Position numbers and translations under genes: made by a program
Assembly: GCA_023435565.1 (NCBI GenBank)
Contig: JAEYRN010000063.1
Location: forward strand, 35,264-99,263
Reading direction: 5' to 3'
From: Bacillota bacterium
GTDB lineage: Bacteria > Bacillota > UBA4882 > UBA8346
DNA: 64,000 nt
Notes under the pieces: model-generated
What the model saw: only the letters and a program-made list of their open reading frames with translations
Told to the model about the DNA's origin: nothing
Database searches by the model: none
In this document: piece by piece, positions 1 to 7,314 of the stretch
Layout of the letters: every line of letters starts with the position of its first letter
How positions within the stretch are numbered: position 1 is the stretch's first letter

Positions 1-1179
1 GAGATCCCGATTGCGGTTGCCTTGGGTTGGCTGGTTTATAAGAAAAACGCGAATGTAACCATTCTTTCGATTATCGCTATTGGCTTAATGTATTTTACGA
101 TTTGGATAGGTACATTCTTACCAATTACAATTCCCGGTTTGATTGGAGGTTCGCCTCTTTTAACCTGGGTGATTATTCTTTTGATTTACGGATTTATTGC
201 TTCGGTACTTCCGGTACAGACATTATTGCAGCCTAGGGACTATATTAATGCTCATGAATTATTAGTGGCGATGCTTTTATTATTCTTAGGATTGATTATT
301 GTTCGTCCGGAGATTGTGGCCCCGGCTTTACAGCTAAAGCCGGCCGGTGCTCCTCCAATCTTTCCGTTTATTTTTATTACAATTGCCTGTGGCGCTATTT
401 CCGGGTTCCATAGTCTAGTCTCTTCCGGGACTTCTTCGAAACAAATCGAAACCGAGAAAGATGCCCAATTCGTAGGTTATGGGGGAATGCTTTTAGAGGG
501 TGCCTTGGCGATTTTAGTCATTACCGCCTGTACTGCAGGATTGGGTTCTGCTCAAGCCTGGACCAAACATTATTCGAACTGGGCTTCGGCTAATGGCTTG
601 GCGGCAAATCTTAAGGCCTTTGTCACAGGTGGATCCACTTTCATTACATCACTAGGATTGGATTTAACCCTTGCCAAGACGATATTAGCGGTTTTTGTGG
701 TTAGCTTCGCCGGAACGACTATTGATACGGCCACTCGGATTCAACGTTATGTTATCGAGGAATTGGCGGGAGACTTTAATATTAAGCCATTAAAAAATAA
801 ATATTTCGCTACGGCTGTGGCTGTCATTACCGCTTTTCTTTTGGCTATGGTTGCTCCGGAAGGGAAGGGGGCTATGATTTTATGGCCGCTTTTCGGAGCT
901 ACCAATCAACTTTTGGCGGGATTGGCATTATTGGTTATCAGCGTTTACTTGGCGAAATCAGGAAAGCCGATTGTTTATAGCTTTATCCCTATGGTTTTCA
1001 TGGTAATTATGACCGGATGGGGAATGATTTCGAATATGGTTAGTTTCTATAATTCCAGCAACTGGTTACTATTTTCGCTGGATGCCGCCATCATGGTTTT
1101 GGAGATTTGGATGATTATCGAAGCCCTTAGAGTCCTTAGCCAGGGGCTAAAGGGACCCAAGATTGAAGTTGGGGTATAG
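1..1179 (+). CDS. cstA: CstA family carbon starvation protein / transporter, 5' end missing
   Basis: The reading frame is open from the first base, so the gene begins outside the window; only the C-terminal ~392 residues are present. The protein is almost entirely hydrophobic, with roughly ten predicted membrane spans. It contains the CstA core stretch with GAISGFHSLVSSGTSSKQI, an intramembrane motif typical of this family, followed by FAGTTIDTATRIQRY. CstA proteins are inner-membrane transporters for peptides or pyruvate, induced during carbon limitation. The gene ends just before a hairpin shared with the convergent ferritin-like gene. The family call is firm. The substrate cannot be told from sequence. 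Confidence 0.9.
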   Translation, partial: EIPIAVALGWLVYKKNANVTILSIIAIGLMYFTIWIGTFLPITIPGLIGGSPLLTWVIILLIYGFIASVLPVQTLLQPRDYINAHELLVAMLLLFLGLIIVRPEIVAPALQLKPAGAPPIFPFIFITIACGAISGFHSLVSSGTSSKQIETEKDAQFVGYGGMLLEGALAILVITACTAGLGSAQAWTKHYSNWASANGLAANLKAFVTGGSTFITSLGLDLTLAKTILAVFVVSFAGTTIDTATRIQRYVIEELAGDFNIKPLKNKYFATAVAVITAFLLAMVAPEGKGAMILWPLFGATNQLLAGLALLVISVYLAKSGKPIVYSFIPMVFMVIMTGWGMISNMVSFYNSSNWLLFSLDAAIMVLEIWMIIEALRVLSQGLKGPKIEVGV

Positions 1180-1192
1180 AGTTTTAAAAATG

Positions 1193-1228
1193 GGGCGACT
1201 CAAATGAAATTTTGAATCGCCCTTTATA
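1193..1228. terminator. Bidirectional terminator between cstA and ferritin-like gene
   Basis: GGGCGA (1193-1198) pairs with TCGCCC (1217-1222), extended by TCAAA/TTTGA after one mismatch. A T-rich tail lies on the plus side and an A-rich tract on the other side. The hairpin sits between two convergent genes, so it can serve both. Confidence 0.75.
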
Positions 1229-1229
1229 T

Positions 1230-1541
1230 TTATTGCATCTGCTGAAAATCATTACTCTGTGCGGTTTGGATCTCTTGGATTCCGCCGTTGATAGCTTGAA
1301 TTTCCTGGGGATAAAGAATGCCTAATAATTGTTGGAGTTCCCCAACATGGTGTTTTTCCTCTTCGGAAATATGGTATAAAACTTTCTTGACCCTTTCGTC
1401 AGTAGCGGCCATCGCGTGGGCCTCATAACCGATAATCGCCTCCCATTCGCCGGCGATGTCGGCCCGAATTGCTTGGGCCAATTCTTCGTTGGATAATTGT
1501 TTGGGTACGTTAGCGATGAATGGATTACCTATTTGCGCCAT
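1230..1541 (-). CDS. Small ferritin-like / rubrerythrin-type protein
   Basis: A 103-residue helical protein with the pattern of a di-iron ferritin-like half: EWEAIIGYE near residues 32-40 and EEEKHHVGEL near 60-68. Those are the Glu and Glu-x-x-His ligands expected for a metal site. It is shorter than rubrerythrin and lacks a rubredoxin domain, so it probably dimerises to complete a four-helix bundle. Two ATG codons lie six bases apart. The second (1541) is seven bases from AAGGAG, whereas the first is only one base away, so the second is preferred. Likely roles are iron or peroxide handling. Encapsulin-cargo proteins are built alike, but no encapsulin gene is adjacent. Confidence 0.7.
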   Translation of the reverse strand: MAQIGNPFIANVPKQLSNEELAQAIRADIAGEWEAIIGYEAHAMAATDERVKKVLYHISEEEKHHVGELQQLLGILYPQEIQAINGGIQEIQTAQSNDFQQMQ

Positions 1542-1663
1542 GATCATACTCCTTTTTAATCTTAGTTATTGAAAGATAGACCAATAATAATTTAACCGTG
1601 AGAAAAATGTTTATACGTTTTGAAAAAAAGAACCGTGGCGCAGCTACGGTTTGAATATTCTCA

Positions 1664-2146
1664 TTATCTTCTCACCAATTCAACTCGGCGGTTTTTAGCC
1701 CGCCCTTCAATGGTTTCATTAGAATCAACCGGAGCAAGGGGACCAACCCCATAGGCTTTTAGGCGGTAAGTGGGTATTCCATAACGGTGAATTAAAATTG
1801 ATACTACAGCATTGGCCCGTTGTTGAGATAGCTTCATGTTATAATCAAAATTGCCAATCATATCGGTATGGCCGACGACATAAAGCTTTAAATGAGAATC
1901 TTCTTCTTTTAAGATCCAAGCTATATCATCAAGGACCGGATCGGATTCCGGTTTGACAACCGCTTGATCAAAGTCAAAATAAATTCCATAAACCGCTGTC
2001 TTTCCAGTTTCCTTTATATCTTTAATCATTTGATCACGGTTACTGCTTCCAGTTTGTGAATCGGACTGGGGTTTTGCAAGGGTATTGGTAGAACAAAGCA
2101 GCATTATAACTAAACTGTAACAAAGTAAATGTCTATAACTGAACAT
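1664..2146 (-). CDS. Exported OmpA-family (OmpA C-terminal domain) protein
   Basis: 160 residues with an N-terminal signal peptide (hydrophobic stretch ending near TLA-KP). An OmpA-like peptidoglycan-binding domain follows from about residue 55, starting YFDFDQAVVKPES and continuing with VVGHTDMIG, LSQQRANAV and a C-terminal GRAKNRRVEL. These are the diagnostic conserved blocks; the Asp of GHTD and the Arg of NRRVEL contact diaminopimelate in the family. No beta-barrel precedes the domain, so it is a free periplasmic or wall-associated binder. Start ATG follows GGAGG with eight-base spacing. OmpA domains are most common in diderm bacteria, which bears on the cell-envelope type. Confidence 0.85.
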   Translation of the reverse strand: MFSYRHLLCYSLVIMLLCSTNTLAKPQSDSQTGSSNRDQMIKDIKETGKTAVYGIYFDFDQAVVKPESDPVLDDIAWILKEEDSHLKLYVVGHTDMIGNFDYNMKLSQQRANAVVSILIHRYGIPTYRLKAYGVGPLAPVDSNETIEGRAKNRRVELVRR

Positions 2147-2234
2147 CCGTTTTACCTCCTTTGTTAAAGCATTATTACAATCATTTTTCAGGCGTCTCGA
2201 ATGTCTCTATAACATAATGAGCTTTTCATTTGAT

Positions 2235-3242
2235 TTACTTACGTTTACGGAATGATGAACCCGTTGATGATTTTTTAAGGTTCATTTTTTTAGAATAACT
2301 CATGTTTCGCATGATCAAACTAGAACCGGCGGTTACATTGGCTGAAAAACTGAACTTGTCAAATTGAATCGTAACCAAGTCTTCTCCGGTCCAGGTTCCG
2401 GCATAAAGAGCAGCCCAATGGTCGGCATAAATTTCACTATTAGGAATCTTTATATCCGTCGTGATTAGGTCGGCGCTATCATTGATCTTTAGAAGAGTAA
2501 TTCTATTACCGGAGACGGCAAGGGTAATTTTATTCCAACCATTTGTATTAATAGCAGAACAGTTCTTTAAGCCGGTAACTGAGACAAAATTAGGTTTTTG
2601 TCCCGATAATTTATATCGCCGCGTAATTTCATAAGTTTTTGCGTCAGGATCGATAATTAATACATGATGATATTGATCCCAAGAAGTTAAATTGAAAGCG
2701 AAACCGTATTCACCTTCCCTGGAAGTTGAACGTACAGATGTTTCCAAGGTATACTCGGTGGATAGACCTAAGGGTGCCAAAACTAATGCTGAGTAAAGCT
2801 CTTCTGAGAAGTTAAACTGGTAATAACCCTTTGTTATCCCGCTATTAACTTCGAGTTCGTTTATTTCGTCCCAATCGTTGTCGTTATAATCAAACTCTTC
2901 GTTAAAGCCCGTTAAATGGAAAATCGGGTTCCGGTTATTCTCATCAATATCTAGGGTATTAGTATCAAAAGTCCAACCGGTTCGGTGTTCGACTGTCAAC
3001 GTATCAGGAGCGGTCAAACCGGACTTTTTAAATTCTCCGTTTTGATCGGTTTTCACTGTTCCTCCATTGCCGAAAGTTATTAGAACCCCTTCAATCCCAC
3101 TAACCCCATCGGCTGAAGTCACGGCACCTGTAATCGAATATGTATCGTCTTCGTTACTGCCGCCACCACCGCCACACCCAGTGATTGTTATAATTAGCAT
3201 TAGTGAAATGAGTAAAACCAAACTCTTTTTTGAAATAAACAA
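2235..3242 (-). CDS. Lipoprotein with glycine-rich linker, carboxypeptidase-regulatory-like and LamG-like domains
   Basis: 335 residues. A signal peptide ends in the lipobox ITGC (Cys near residue 23) followed at once by a poly-Gly linker, so it should be lipid-anchored outside the membrane. Residues ~34-92 (SITGAVTSADGVSGIEGVLI, later KTDQNGEFKKSGL) look like a carboxypeptidase-regulatory/SpaA-type beta-sandwich. Residues ~115-300 resemble a concanavalin/LamG-like jelly roll of the DUF1080 kind (NSEIYADHWAALYAGTW). The last 20 residues are strongly basic (KKMNLKKSS, FRKRK). The TTG start at 3242 is eight bases from GGAGG; an ATG just upstream is out of frame. A carbohydrate- or wall-binding surface protein is a reasonable guess. 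No enzyme motif is visible. Confidence 0.6.
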   Translation of the reverse strand: MFISKKSLVLLISLMLIITITGCGGGGGSNEDDTYSITGAVTSADGVSGIEGVLITFGNGGTVKTDQNGEFKKSGLTAPDTLTVEHRTGWTFDTNTLDIDENNRNPIFHLTGFNEEFDYNDNDWDEINELEVNSGITKGYYQFNFSEELYSALVLAPLGLSTEYTLETSVRSTSREGEYGFAFNLTSWDQYHHVLIIDPDAKTYEITRRYKLSGQKPNFVSVTGLKNCSAINTNGWNKITLAVSGNRITLLKINDSADLITTDIKIPNSEIYADHWAALYAGTWTGEDLVTIQFDKFSFSANVTAGSSLIMRNMSYSKKMNLKKSSTGSSFRKRK

Positions 3243-3380
3243 ATCATATTCCTCCTCAAATTATATATTTGTTAAGGTAGAACTTGTCTATATATGAATA
3301 CGTCTGAAAATTTAAAATATTCATGGCGATAAAATTAAGTGAAAGAAACGAAATATGAAACTTACTGTCTTCTTTTGCCA

Positions 3381-3408
3381 TTCTTCATGTCTCCGAGTCT
3401 CTGTGCCC
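3381..3408 (-). repeat. Relict CACAGAG-type intergenic repeat
   Basis: Read on the minus strand this stretch contains GGGCACAGAGACTCGGAGAC followed by ATGAAGAATGG. It resembles the CACAGAG/CGGAGAC direct-repeat strings that flank GxxExxY genes, a clearer set of which brackets such a gene at 54.1-54.7 kb. No GxxExxY gene is adjacent here, so it may be a leftover. Confidence 0.45.
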
Positions 3409-3496
3409 TATTTTGTTTCTGCATAATTGAAGGTGCTCTTACCGGCTAAAACCTCTATAATTAGCGATTTTTCGGCTTTTTTTGTCATTTTTAGAT

Positions 3497-3526
3497 GCAG
3501 GAACTATTTAGAGCATTAGCGAATCT
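3497..3526 (+). promoter_or_regulatory. Sigma-H-like promoter of the spoIIA operon
   Basis: GCAGGAACT (3497-3505) and AGCGAATCT (3518-3526) are separated by 12 bases. The Bacillus sigma-H consensus is RNAGGAWWW and RNNGAATWW at about this spacing; each box departs at one position. The spoIIA operon of Bacillus subtilis is known to be sigma-H dependent. The Shine-Dalgarno of spoIIAA lies about 20 bases downstream. Confidence 0.65.
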
Positions 3527-3558
3527 CTTCCAAGAAATTACGTAAAGGAGGATTCACT

Positions 3559-3894
3559 TTGTTAATTGAGACCGAACGGATTGGCCCCAATCTTATTGTC
3601 CAAGTCGACGGAGAGCTAGACCTGGTTACATCACCACTCTTTCGAGAGAAGGTAGAGAACAAATTAAACCAGTACGATATGATTAAACACCTGATTTTGG
3701 ATTTAAAAAAAGTGAACTTTATTGACAGTTCCGGTTTAGGGGCAATCTTAGGGAGATTTAAACGCCTTAGCCAGCAAGGAGGCAGGCTTTCGGCGGTTAA
3801 TGTTTCGCCACAGGTCAGGCGGATCTTTGAATTATCCGGTTTGCTTAAAATAATGGAAATATACAATGATCGCCAACAGGCGCTTAATTCATAA
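3559..3894 (+). CDS. spoIIAA: Anti-sigma-F factor antagonist SpoIIAA
   Basis: 111-residue STAS-domain protein. Ser58 in NFIDSSGLGAILGR matches the serine phosphorylated by SpoIIAB in the family. In its unphosphorylated form it pulls SpoIIAB off sigma-F and so starts forespore-specific transcription. Starts at TTG 3559, seven bases after AAGGAGG. First gene of a tight three-gene operon (14 bases to spoIIAB). The order is the classical one and the length is close to the Bacillus protein. Confidence 0.95.
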   Translation: MLIETERIGPNLIVQVDGELDLVTSPLFREKVENKLNQYDMIKHLILDLKKVNFIDSSGLGAILGRFKRLSQQGGRLSAVNVSPQVRRIFELSGLLKIMEIYNDRQQALNS

Positions 3895-3907
3895 CGGGGG
3901 TAAAAGG

Positions 3908-4357
3908 ATGGTAGACAATTATATTAAATATGAATTTCCCAGTCTACCCCAGAACGTAGGGCTGGCACGAACTATGACTGCTGCGTTTGCCGCCCAATTG
4001 GAATTCAATCTGGCGGAGGTTGAGGAAATAAGGGTGGCTGTCTCGGAAGCGGTGTCTAATTGTGTTATTCACGGTTACTCTGGTAAAACAGGGGTTATTC
4101 AGTTGGAGCTAGCGGTAATTAAGGATGCATTAGTGATAACCGTTACAGATTTTGGTAAAGGGATTACCGATATTGCCCAGGCAAAACAAGCCACATTTTC
4201 AACTGATCCGGAACGGATGGGGTTGGGGCTCGTCTTTATGGAGTCTTTCATGGATAGAATGGAGATTACCTCAAAGCCTGGTGAGGGTACGACCGTAATC
4301 ATGAAAAAGCATCCGGAACGGGGGTTCGCCAATGTTGGGATCTCCCGGAATTGTTAA
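3908..4357 (+). CDS. spoIIAB: Anti-sigma-F factor / serine kinase SpoIIAB
   Basis: 149 residues, GHKL-type ATPase. The N-box is in VSEAVSNCVIHGY, the G1 box is DFGKGITD, and the G2 box is ERMGLGLVFMESFMD. These bind ATP for holding sigma-F inactive and phosphorylating SpoIIAA. The open frame extends 14 codons further upstream into spoIIAA, but the ATG at 3908 gives an N-terminus (MVDNYIKYEFPSLPQN) that lines up with known SpoIIAB and lies about seven bases after GGGGG, so it is chosen. The 3' end overlaps sigF by 26 bases, suggesting translational coupling. Confidence 0.95.
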   Translation: MVDNYIKYEFPSLPQNVGLARTMTAAFAAQLEFNLAEVEEIRVAVSEAVSNCVIHGYSGKTGVIQLELAVIKDALVITVTDFGKGITDIAQAKQATFSTDPERMGLGLVFMESFMDRMEITSKPGEGTTVIMKKHPERGFANVGISRNC

Positions 4358-5108
4358 AAGCGAGTTTAGTATCTCAGAACGTAACCTATTAACTGATAAA
4401 GAGTTCCAACGGCTGATCGCCGAATATCATTCCGGTAACCGGGATGCAAAAAATTTGATTATCCAGCATAACCTAAGATTGGTTATGAGTATTGCTCAGC
4501 GTTTCACTTGCCGTGGCGAATTGGACGACCTGTTTCAGATCGGCTGTATCGGTTTGATGAAAGCGGTCGATAAATTTGATCCCTCTTATGGGGTGAAATT
4601 CTCTACTTATGCAGTTCCGGTTATTATTGGGGAGATTAAACAACACCTTCGGGACGAAGGCCCGATTAAAGTCAGCCGTAGCATTAAAGAAGTGGCTATT
4701 AGGGTCGAACAGGCACGAACCGAACTTGCCCACCAACTTGGAAAGGACCCGACTCTTTCCGAACTTGAAGAAGTAACCGGTATCTCCAGAGAAGAAATTG
4801 CTGTCGCTATGGAAGCCACTAGGCCCCTTAATTCGCTACAGGAAATTGTTAAGGAAGATGAAGGCGATAATCTGGTCAGGGAACAATTAATCGGGGAAGA
4901 TGATGGTCATATAAAATGGTTGGAAAATTTTTCTCTCCGTGAAGGCATAGCTAGGCTGCCGGAACGATTAAAATACTTAATTGAGCTTAGATTTTTTCAA
5001 GAACAGACCCAGTCGGAAGTGGCGCAGGTTTTCAGAGTGTCACAAGTCCAAATCTGTCGTTTGGAAAAAGAAGCAATACAATTATTGAGGAAGTATTTGG
5101 AGGATTGA
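4332..5108 (+). CDS. sigF: RNA polymerase sporulation sigma factor SigF
   Basis: 258 residues with all conserved blocks of a sporulation sigma-70. Region 2 contains DDLFQIGCIGLMKAVDKFD and KFSTYAVPVIIGEIK. Region 3 contains IKVSRSIKE. Region 4 ends with the helix-turn-helix QTQSEVAQVFRVSQVQICRL. It directs early forespore gene expression and is held by SpoIIAB. ATG 4332 is seven bases after GGGGG and lies inside spoIIAB. SigG is similar in sequence, but the spoIIAA-spoIIAB context assigns this one as SigF. Confidence 0.95.
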   Translation: MLGSPGIVKSEFSISERNLLTDKEFQRLIAEYHSGNRDAKNLIIQHNLRLVMSIAQRFTCRGELDDLFQIGCIGLMKAVDKFDPSYGVKFSTYAVPVIIGEIKQHLRDEGPIKVSRSIKEVAIRVEQARTELAHQLGKDPTLSELEEVTGISREEIAVAMEATRPLNSLQEIVKEDEGDNLVREQLIGEDDGHIKWLENFSLREGIARLPERLKYLIELRFFQEQTQSEVAQVFRVSQVQICRLEKEAIQLLRKYLED

Positions 5109-5200
5109 TGTATTAGTATTTGATTTTAGTCTTATAGTCAGTAAGTAAAAGTAATGAATAAAAATAACACTTTGAATAATAATATCCTTGGTGATCAATA

Positions 5201-5362
5201 ATGCGAAAACCTGGGATATTGTTGTTTTTAATCATTCTTCTCTTAGCTCTGGCTGGATACTTTGTTTACCTTGTAGTTACCGGGCCTAAACTGTCGACTA
5301 AAGCTAAATTGGTTGGTTTGCCGGTAAAAATAATTGAAAGGAGGGGGATTATTGGCAGTTGA
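5201..5362 (+). CDS. 53-residue single-span membrane protein overlapping the dodecin gene
   Basis: A short open frame starts at ATG 5201: basic MRKP, then one strongly hydrophobic helix (residues ~5-26), then a basic tail ending KIIERRGIIGS. It stops at 5362, overlapping the dodecin start by 11 bases. The dodecin Shine-Dalgarno AAGGAGG is embedded in its last codons, the arrangement seen with translational coupling. A modest GGTGA lies upstream of the ATG. I do not recognise a family. The N-in hydrophobic helix and tight coupling argue it is real, but its short length leaves doubt. Confidence 0.5.
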   Translation: MRKPGILLFLIILLLALAGYFVYLVVTGPKLSTKAKLVGLPVKIIERRGIIGS

Positions 5363-5558
5363 AAAAGTAGTTGAACTAGTAGGTGAATCTCCGGACGGAT
5401 GGAAAGACGCTATTGAACAAGCCGTGGAAAAGGCGTCGGAGACCATTCATAATATTAATGGGGTCCAGGTGAAGAACCTAAGTGCAGTCGTCCGTGATGG
5501 GAAAGTAACCGGCTACAAGGCTGACCTACACTTAGCATTTAAGGTAGACGGTACATGA
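5352..5558 (+). CDS. Dodecin family flavin-binding protein
   Basis: 68 residues matching the dodecin fold: AVEKVVELVGESPDGWKDAI followed by VQVKNLSAVVRDGKVTGYKA and LHLAFKV. Dodecins assemble into hollow 12-mers that bind flavins, the Trp of SPDGWKD stacking on the isoalloxazine ring. The TTG at 5352 lies seven bases after GGAGG and gives the usual dodecin length; a start at 5334 would run through the Shine-Dalgarno and is rejected. It is the last gene before a strong terminator. Its placement downstream of sigF is not a known partnership. Confidence 0.85.
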   Translation: MAVEKVVELVGESPDGWKDAIEQAVEKASETIHNINGVQVKNLSAVVRDGKVTGYKADLHLAFKVDGT

Positions 5559-5567
5559 CTAACAAAA

Positions 5568-5600
5568 GGGCTGTTCCAAAATGGAACAGCCCTTAAAATT
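5568..5600 (+). terminator. Strong terminator after dodecin
   Basis: A perfect 11-bp stem, GGGCTGTTCCA (5568-5578) with TGGAACAGCCC (5582-5592), has a three-base loop and is followed by a T/A-rich tail. Confidence 0.85.
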
Positions 5601-5905
5601 ATTTCTCCTTTTATCCATTCGCAGTCACCTATGCGTCCTATCCGGCTTTTTAGGGATCTGATGGAAGATACATATTTATTTTAACTTAAAAAAATTTTTT
5701 TTAAATTTTTGCCACTCAAAATTTGTTCTAGCAGCTGAAATCTTCCAAACCCAGTGGTGGGTTGAAAAAAGTTATGATTTTTTGGTTTTAAAAGCAGGAG
5801 ATAGGGGAAAAATCTAGAATAAAAGGGAATAGTAGATTTTACCAAGGTTAATCTGCAGATTTAAGAAAAAAAATTCCACTTTTTTCGGAAGGAGGTGAAT
5901 TGTAA
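5593..5905. other. 313-base intergenic region upstream of HU
   Basis: AT-rich non-coding DNA with long A/T tracts (5690-5715) typical of strong promoter regions. No open frame was found. No convincing sigma-A hexamer pair could be picked out by eye. The end holds the HU Shine-Dalgarno AAGGAGGTGA. Confidence 0.4.
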
Positions 5906-6184
5906 ATGACCAAAACCGAACTCATCGATAAAGTTGCCGAGAAGAGTGGTTTAACCAAAAAAGATTCCGGCAAAGCCATTGATGCAGTCATCAACTCCAT
6001 GACCCAAGCTTTGTCTAAAGGTGAAAAGGTCCAATTAGTAGGCTTCGGTAGTTTTGAAGTTCGTAAAAGAGAGGCCCGCAAAGGACGCAATCCTCAAACC
6101 GGCGCAGAGATTAAAATTGCCGCCCGGAAAGTACCGGTCTTCAAAGCTGGAAAAGCTCTGAAAGACGCCGTTGCTAAGAAGTAA
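5906..6184 (+). CDS. hup: HU family DNA-binding protein
   Basis: 92 residues, the standard HU length, with the conserved start [20 protein letters not shown], the central [15 protein letters not shown] and the beta-arm [22 protein letters not shown] is a histone-like dimer that bends and compacts DNA. ATG follows an excellent GGAGGTGA. Monocistronic: an A/T-rich leader region upstream and a terminator directly downstream. Confidence 0.97.
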   Translation: MTKTELIDKVAEKSGLTKKDSGKAIDAVINSMTQALSKGEKVQLVGFGSFEVRKREARKGRNPQTGAEIKIAARKVPVFKAGKALKDAVAKK

Positions 6185-6200
6185 TTAAAAAAGTATATGA

Positions 6201-6234
6201 GAATGGGTCCTGATAATGGACTCATTCTTTTTTT
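6201..6234 (+). terminator. Terminator of HU gene
   Basis: GAATGGGTCC (6201-6210) pairs with GGACTCATTC (6218-6227), with one G-T pair, followed by a run of T. Confidence 0.85.
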
Positions 6235-6311
6235 AATTTATGCTGTACTGCAGTTACGGTTCTTACCCTGTTTAACCCGGAATAGATTTAACATGGGAGG
6301 GTGTGAACCGG

Positions 6312-7064
6312 ATGAAGGTATTATATATTAAGAGAACCATTCTTTTGGCGGCGTGCCTTTTTTTGACTTTTGGTTTGGGCTATTGGGCCGGTAGAATATC
6401 GGTAATCGATTTACCGGCGGTCGGACTATTAGCTCGTGAAATGCCTATTTTTTATGTGAAAAAAAACAAGCCCGAAGTTTGTTTAACCTTTGATATTAGT
6501 TGGGGTGAAAAGACTTTACCCTTGGTTTTATCAGTCCTGGAGCAAAATCAAGTCCCGGCTACCTTTTTTCTCTCCGGACCTTGGGCGGTTCGGCATACCG
6601 AATTCGTAAAAATGATTGATGAGCAAGGCCATGAAATAGCCAGTCATGGAGACCGTCATCTTAACCTAAGTCAATACCCAAAAGAAACTGTAAGAGAGAA
6701 TATTTATAAAGCACACCAAGATTTATTGTTAGTTGTTGAACGGGTTGCCCCATTCTTTAGACCTCCAAACGGGGACTATGACGATCTGGTAATAGATACT
6801 GCCAGAGAATTAGGTTTTGAAACCATCATTTGGTCAGTTGACTCTCTTGATTGGAAAAACCCAGGTCCAAATTATATGGTTGACCGGGTTTTAAAACGTT
6901 CATTTCCGGGCGCTATCATTCTTTGTCATGCCAGTGATTCAAGTCACGAAATTCACTTGGCGCTCCCTGGGATTATCGTCGGTTTACGAAAAAAAGGATA
7001 TCGTTTGGTCACTCTTTCCCAATTAGTAGAGGGGGGTTCTGCGGCAAGGAACGACCCACGATAG
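6312..7064 (+). CDS. PdaB-like polysaccharide deacetylase (NodB domain)
   Basis: 250 residues: one N-terminal membrane anchor (residues ~8-26), then a NodB homology domain. Motif 1 is TFDISWG (59-65), the variant seen in the sporulation protein PdaB instead of the usual TFDDG. Motif 2 is SHGDRH (111-116, metal His112 and His116). Motif 3 is RPPNGDYD (150-157). The family removes acetyl groups from N-acetyl sugars of peptidoglycan or related polymers. A GTG nine bases upstream is possible, but it sits one base from GGGAGG while ATG 6312 is ten bases away. A role in spore cortex maturation is inference from the motif variant. Confidence 0.8.
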   Translation: MKVLYIKRTILLAACLFLTFGLGYWAGRISVIDLPAVGLLAREMPIFYVKKNKPEVCLTFDISWGEKTLPLVLSVLEQNQVPATFFLSGPWAVRHTEFVKMIDEQGHEIASHGDRHLNLSQYPKETVRENIYKAHQDLLLVVERVAPFFRPPNGDYDDLVIDTARELGFETIIWSVDSLDWKNPGPNYMVDRVLKRSFPGAIILCHASDSSHEIHLALPGIIVGLRKKGYRLVTLSQLVEGGSAARNDPR

Positions 7065-7093
7065 ATTCAATATATTCTGATAAAGTTTTTTTT

Positions 7094-7145
7094 AGCGCTG
7101 TGATATGGTATAATTGACCTGCTGAAATTTTCACGGCGCTTTTTC
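7094..7145 (+). terminator. Terminator after deacetylase gene
   Basis: AGCGCTGTGA (7094-7103) pairs with TCACGGCGCT (7131-7140), ten pairs with one G-T, followed by TTTT. The 27-base loop is long. Confidence 0.6.
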
Positions 7146-7181
7146 GTTGATAATATTTATGGATCTACGTTTATCAATTAT

Positions 7182-7295
7182 GAGAATTGGATAATTTCCT
7201 AGTTGACCCTTCCGCCACAATATATAGTGACAAACCCAGATGTATCTATTAATATATTGTGAGCTGAAGCTGAAATTTAAAATTATGCAATTCTC
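7182..7295 (-). repeat. Palindromic interspersed element, copy A (114 bp)
   Basis: Terminal inverted repeats GAGAATTGGATAATT and AATTATGCAATTCTC (one mismatch) bound an inner inverted pair built on CACAATATATAGTG and CAATATATTGTG. The whole is a long imperfect palindrome. The same element lies at 43969-44081 in opposite orientation with high identity by eye. It ends 19 bases before the lepB start and overlaps its leader. It encodes nothing recognisable and is MITE-like. Confidence 0.8.
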
Positions 7296-7314
7296 TCAAT
7301 TACGAGGTGAAACT

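Noticed and set aside
1230..1541. Encapsulin cargo protein
   Set aside because: No encapsulin shell gene adjacent and no clear C-terminal targeting peptide.
3067..3297. 76-residue plus-strand frame opposite the lipoprotein start
   Set aside because: Its Pro-rich stretch is the complement of the poly-Gly codons; shadow frame.
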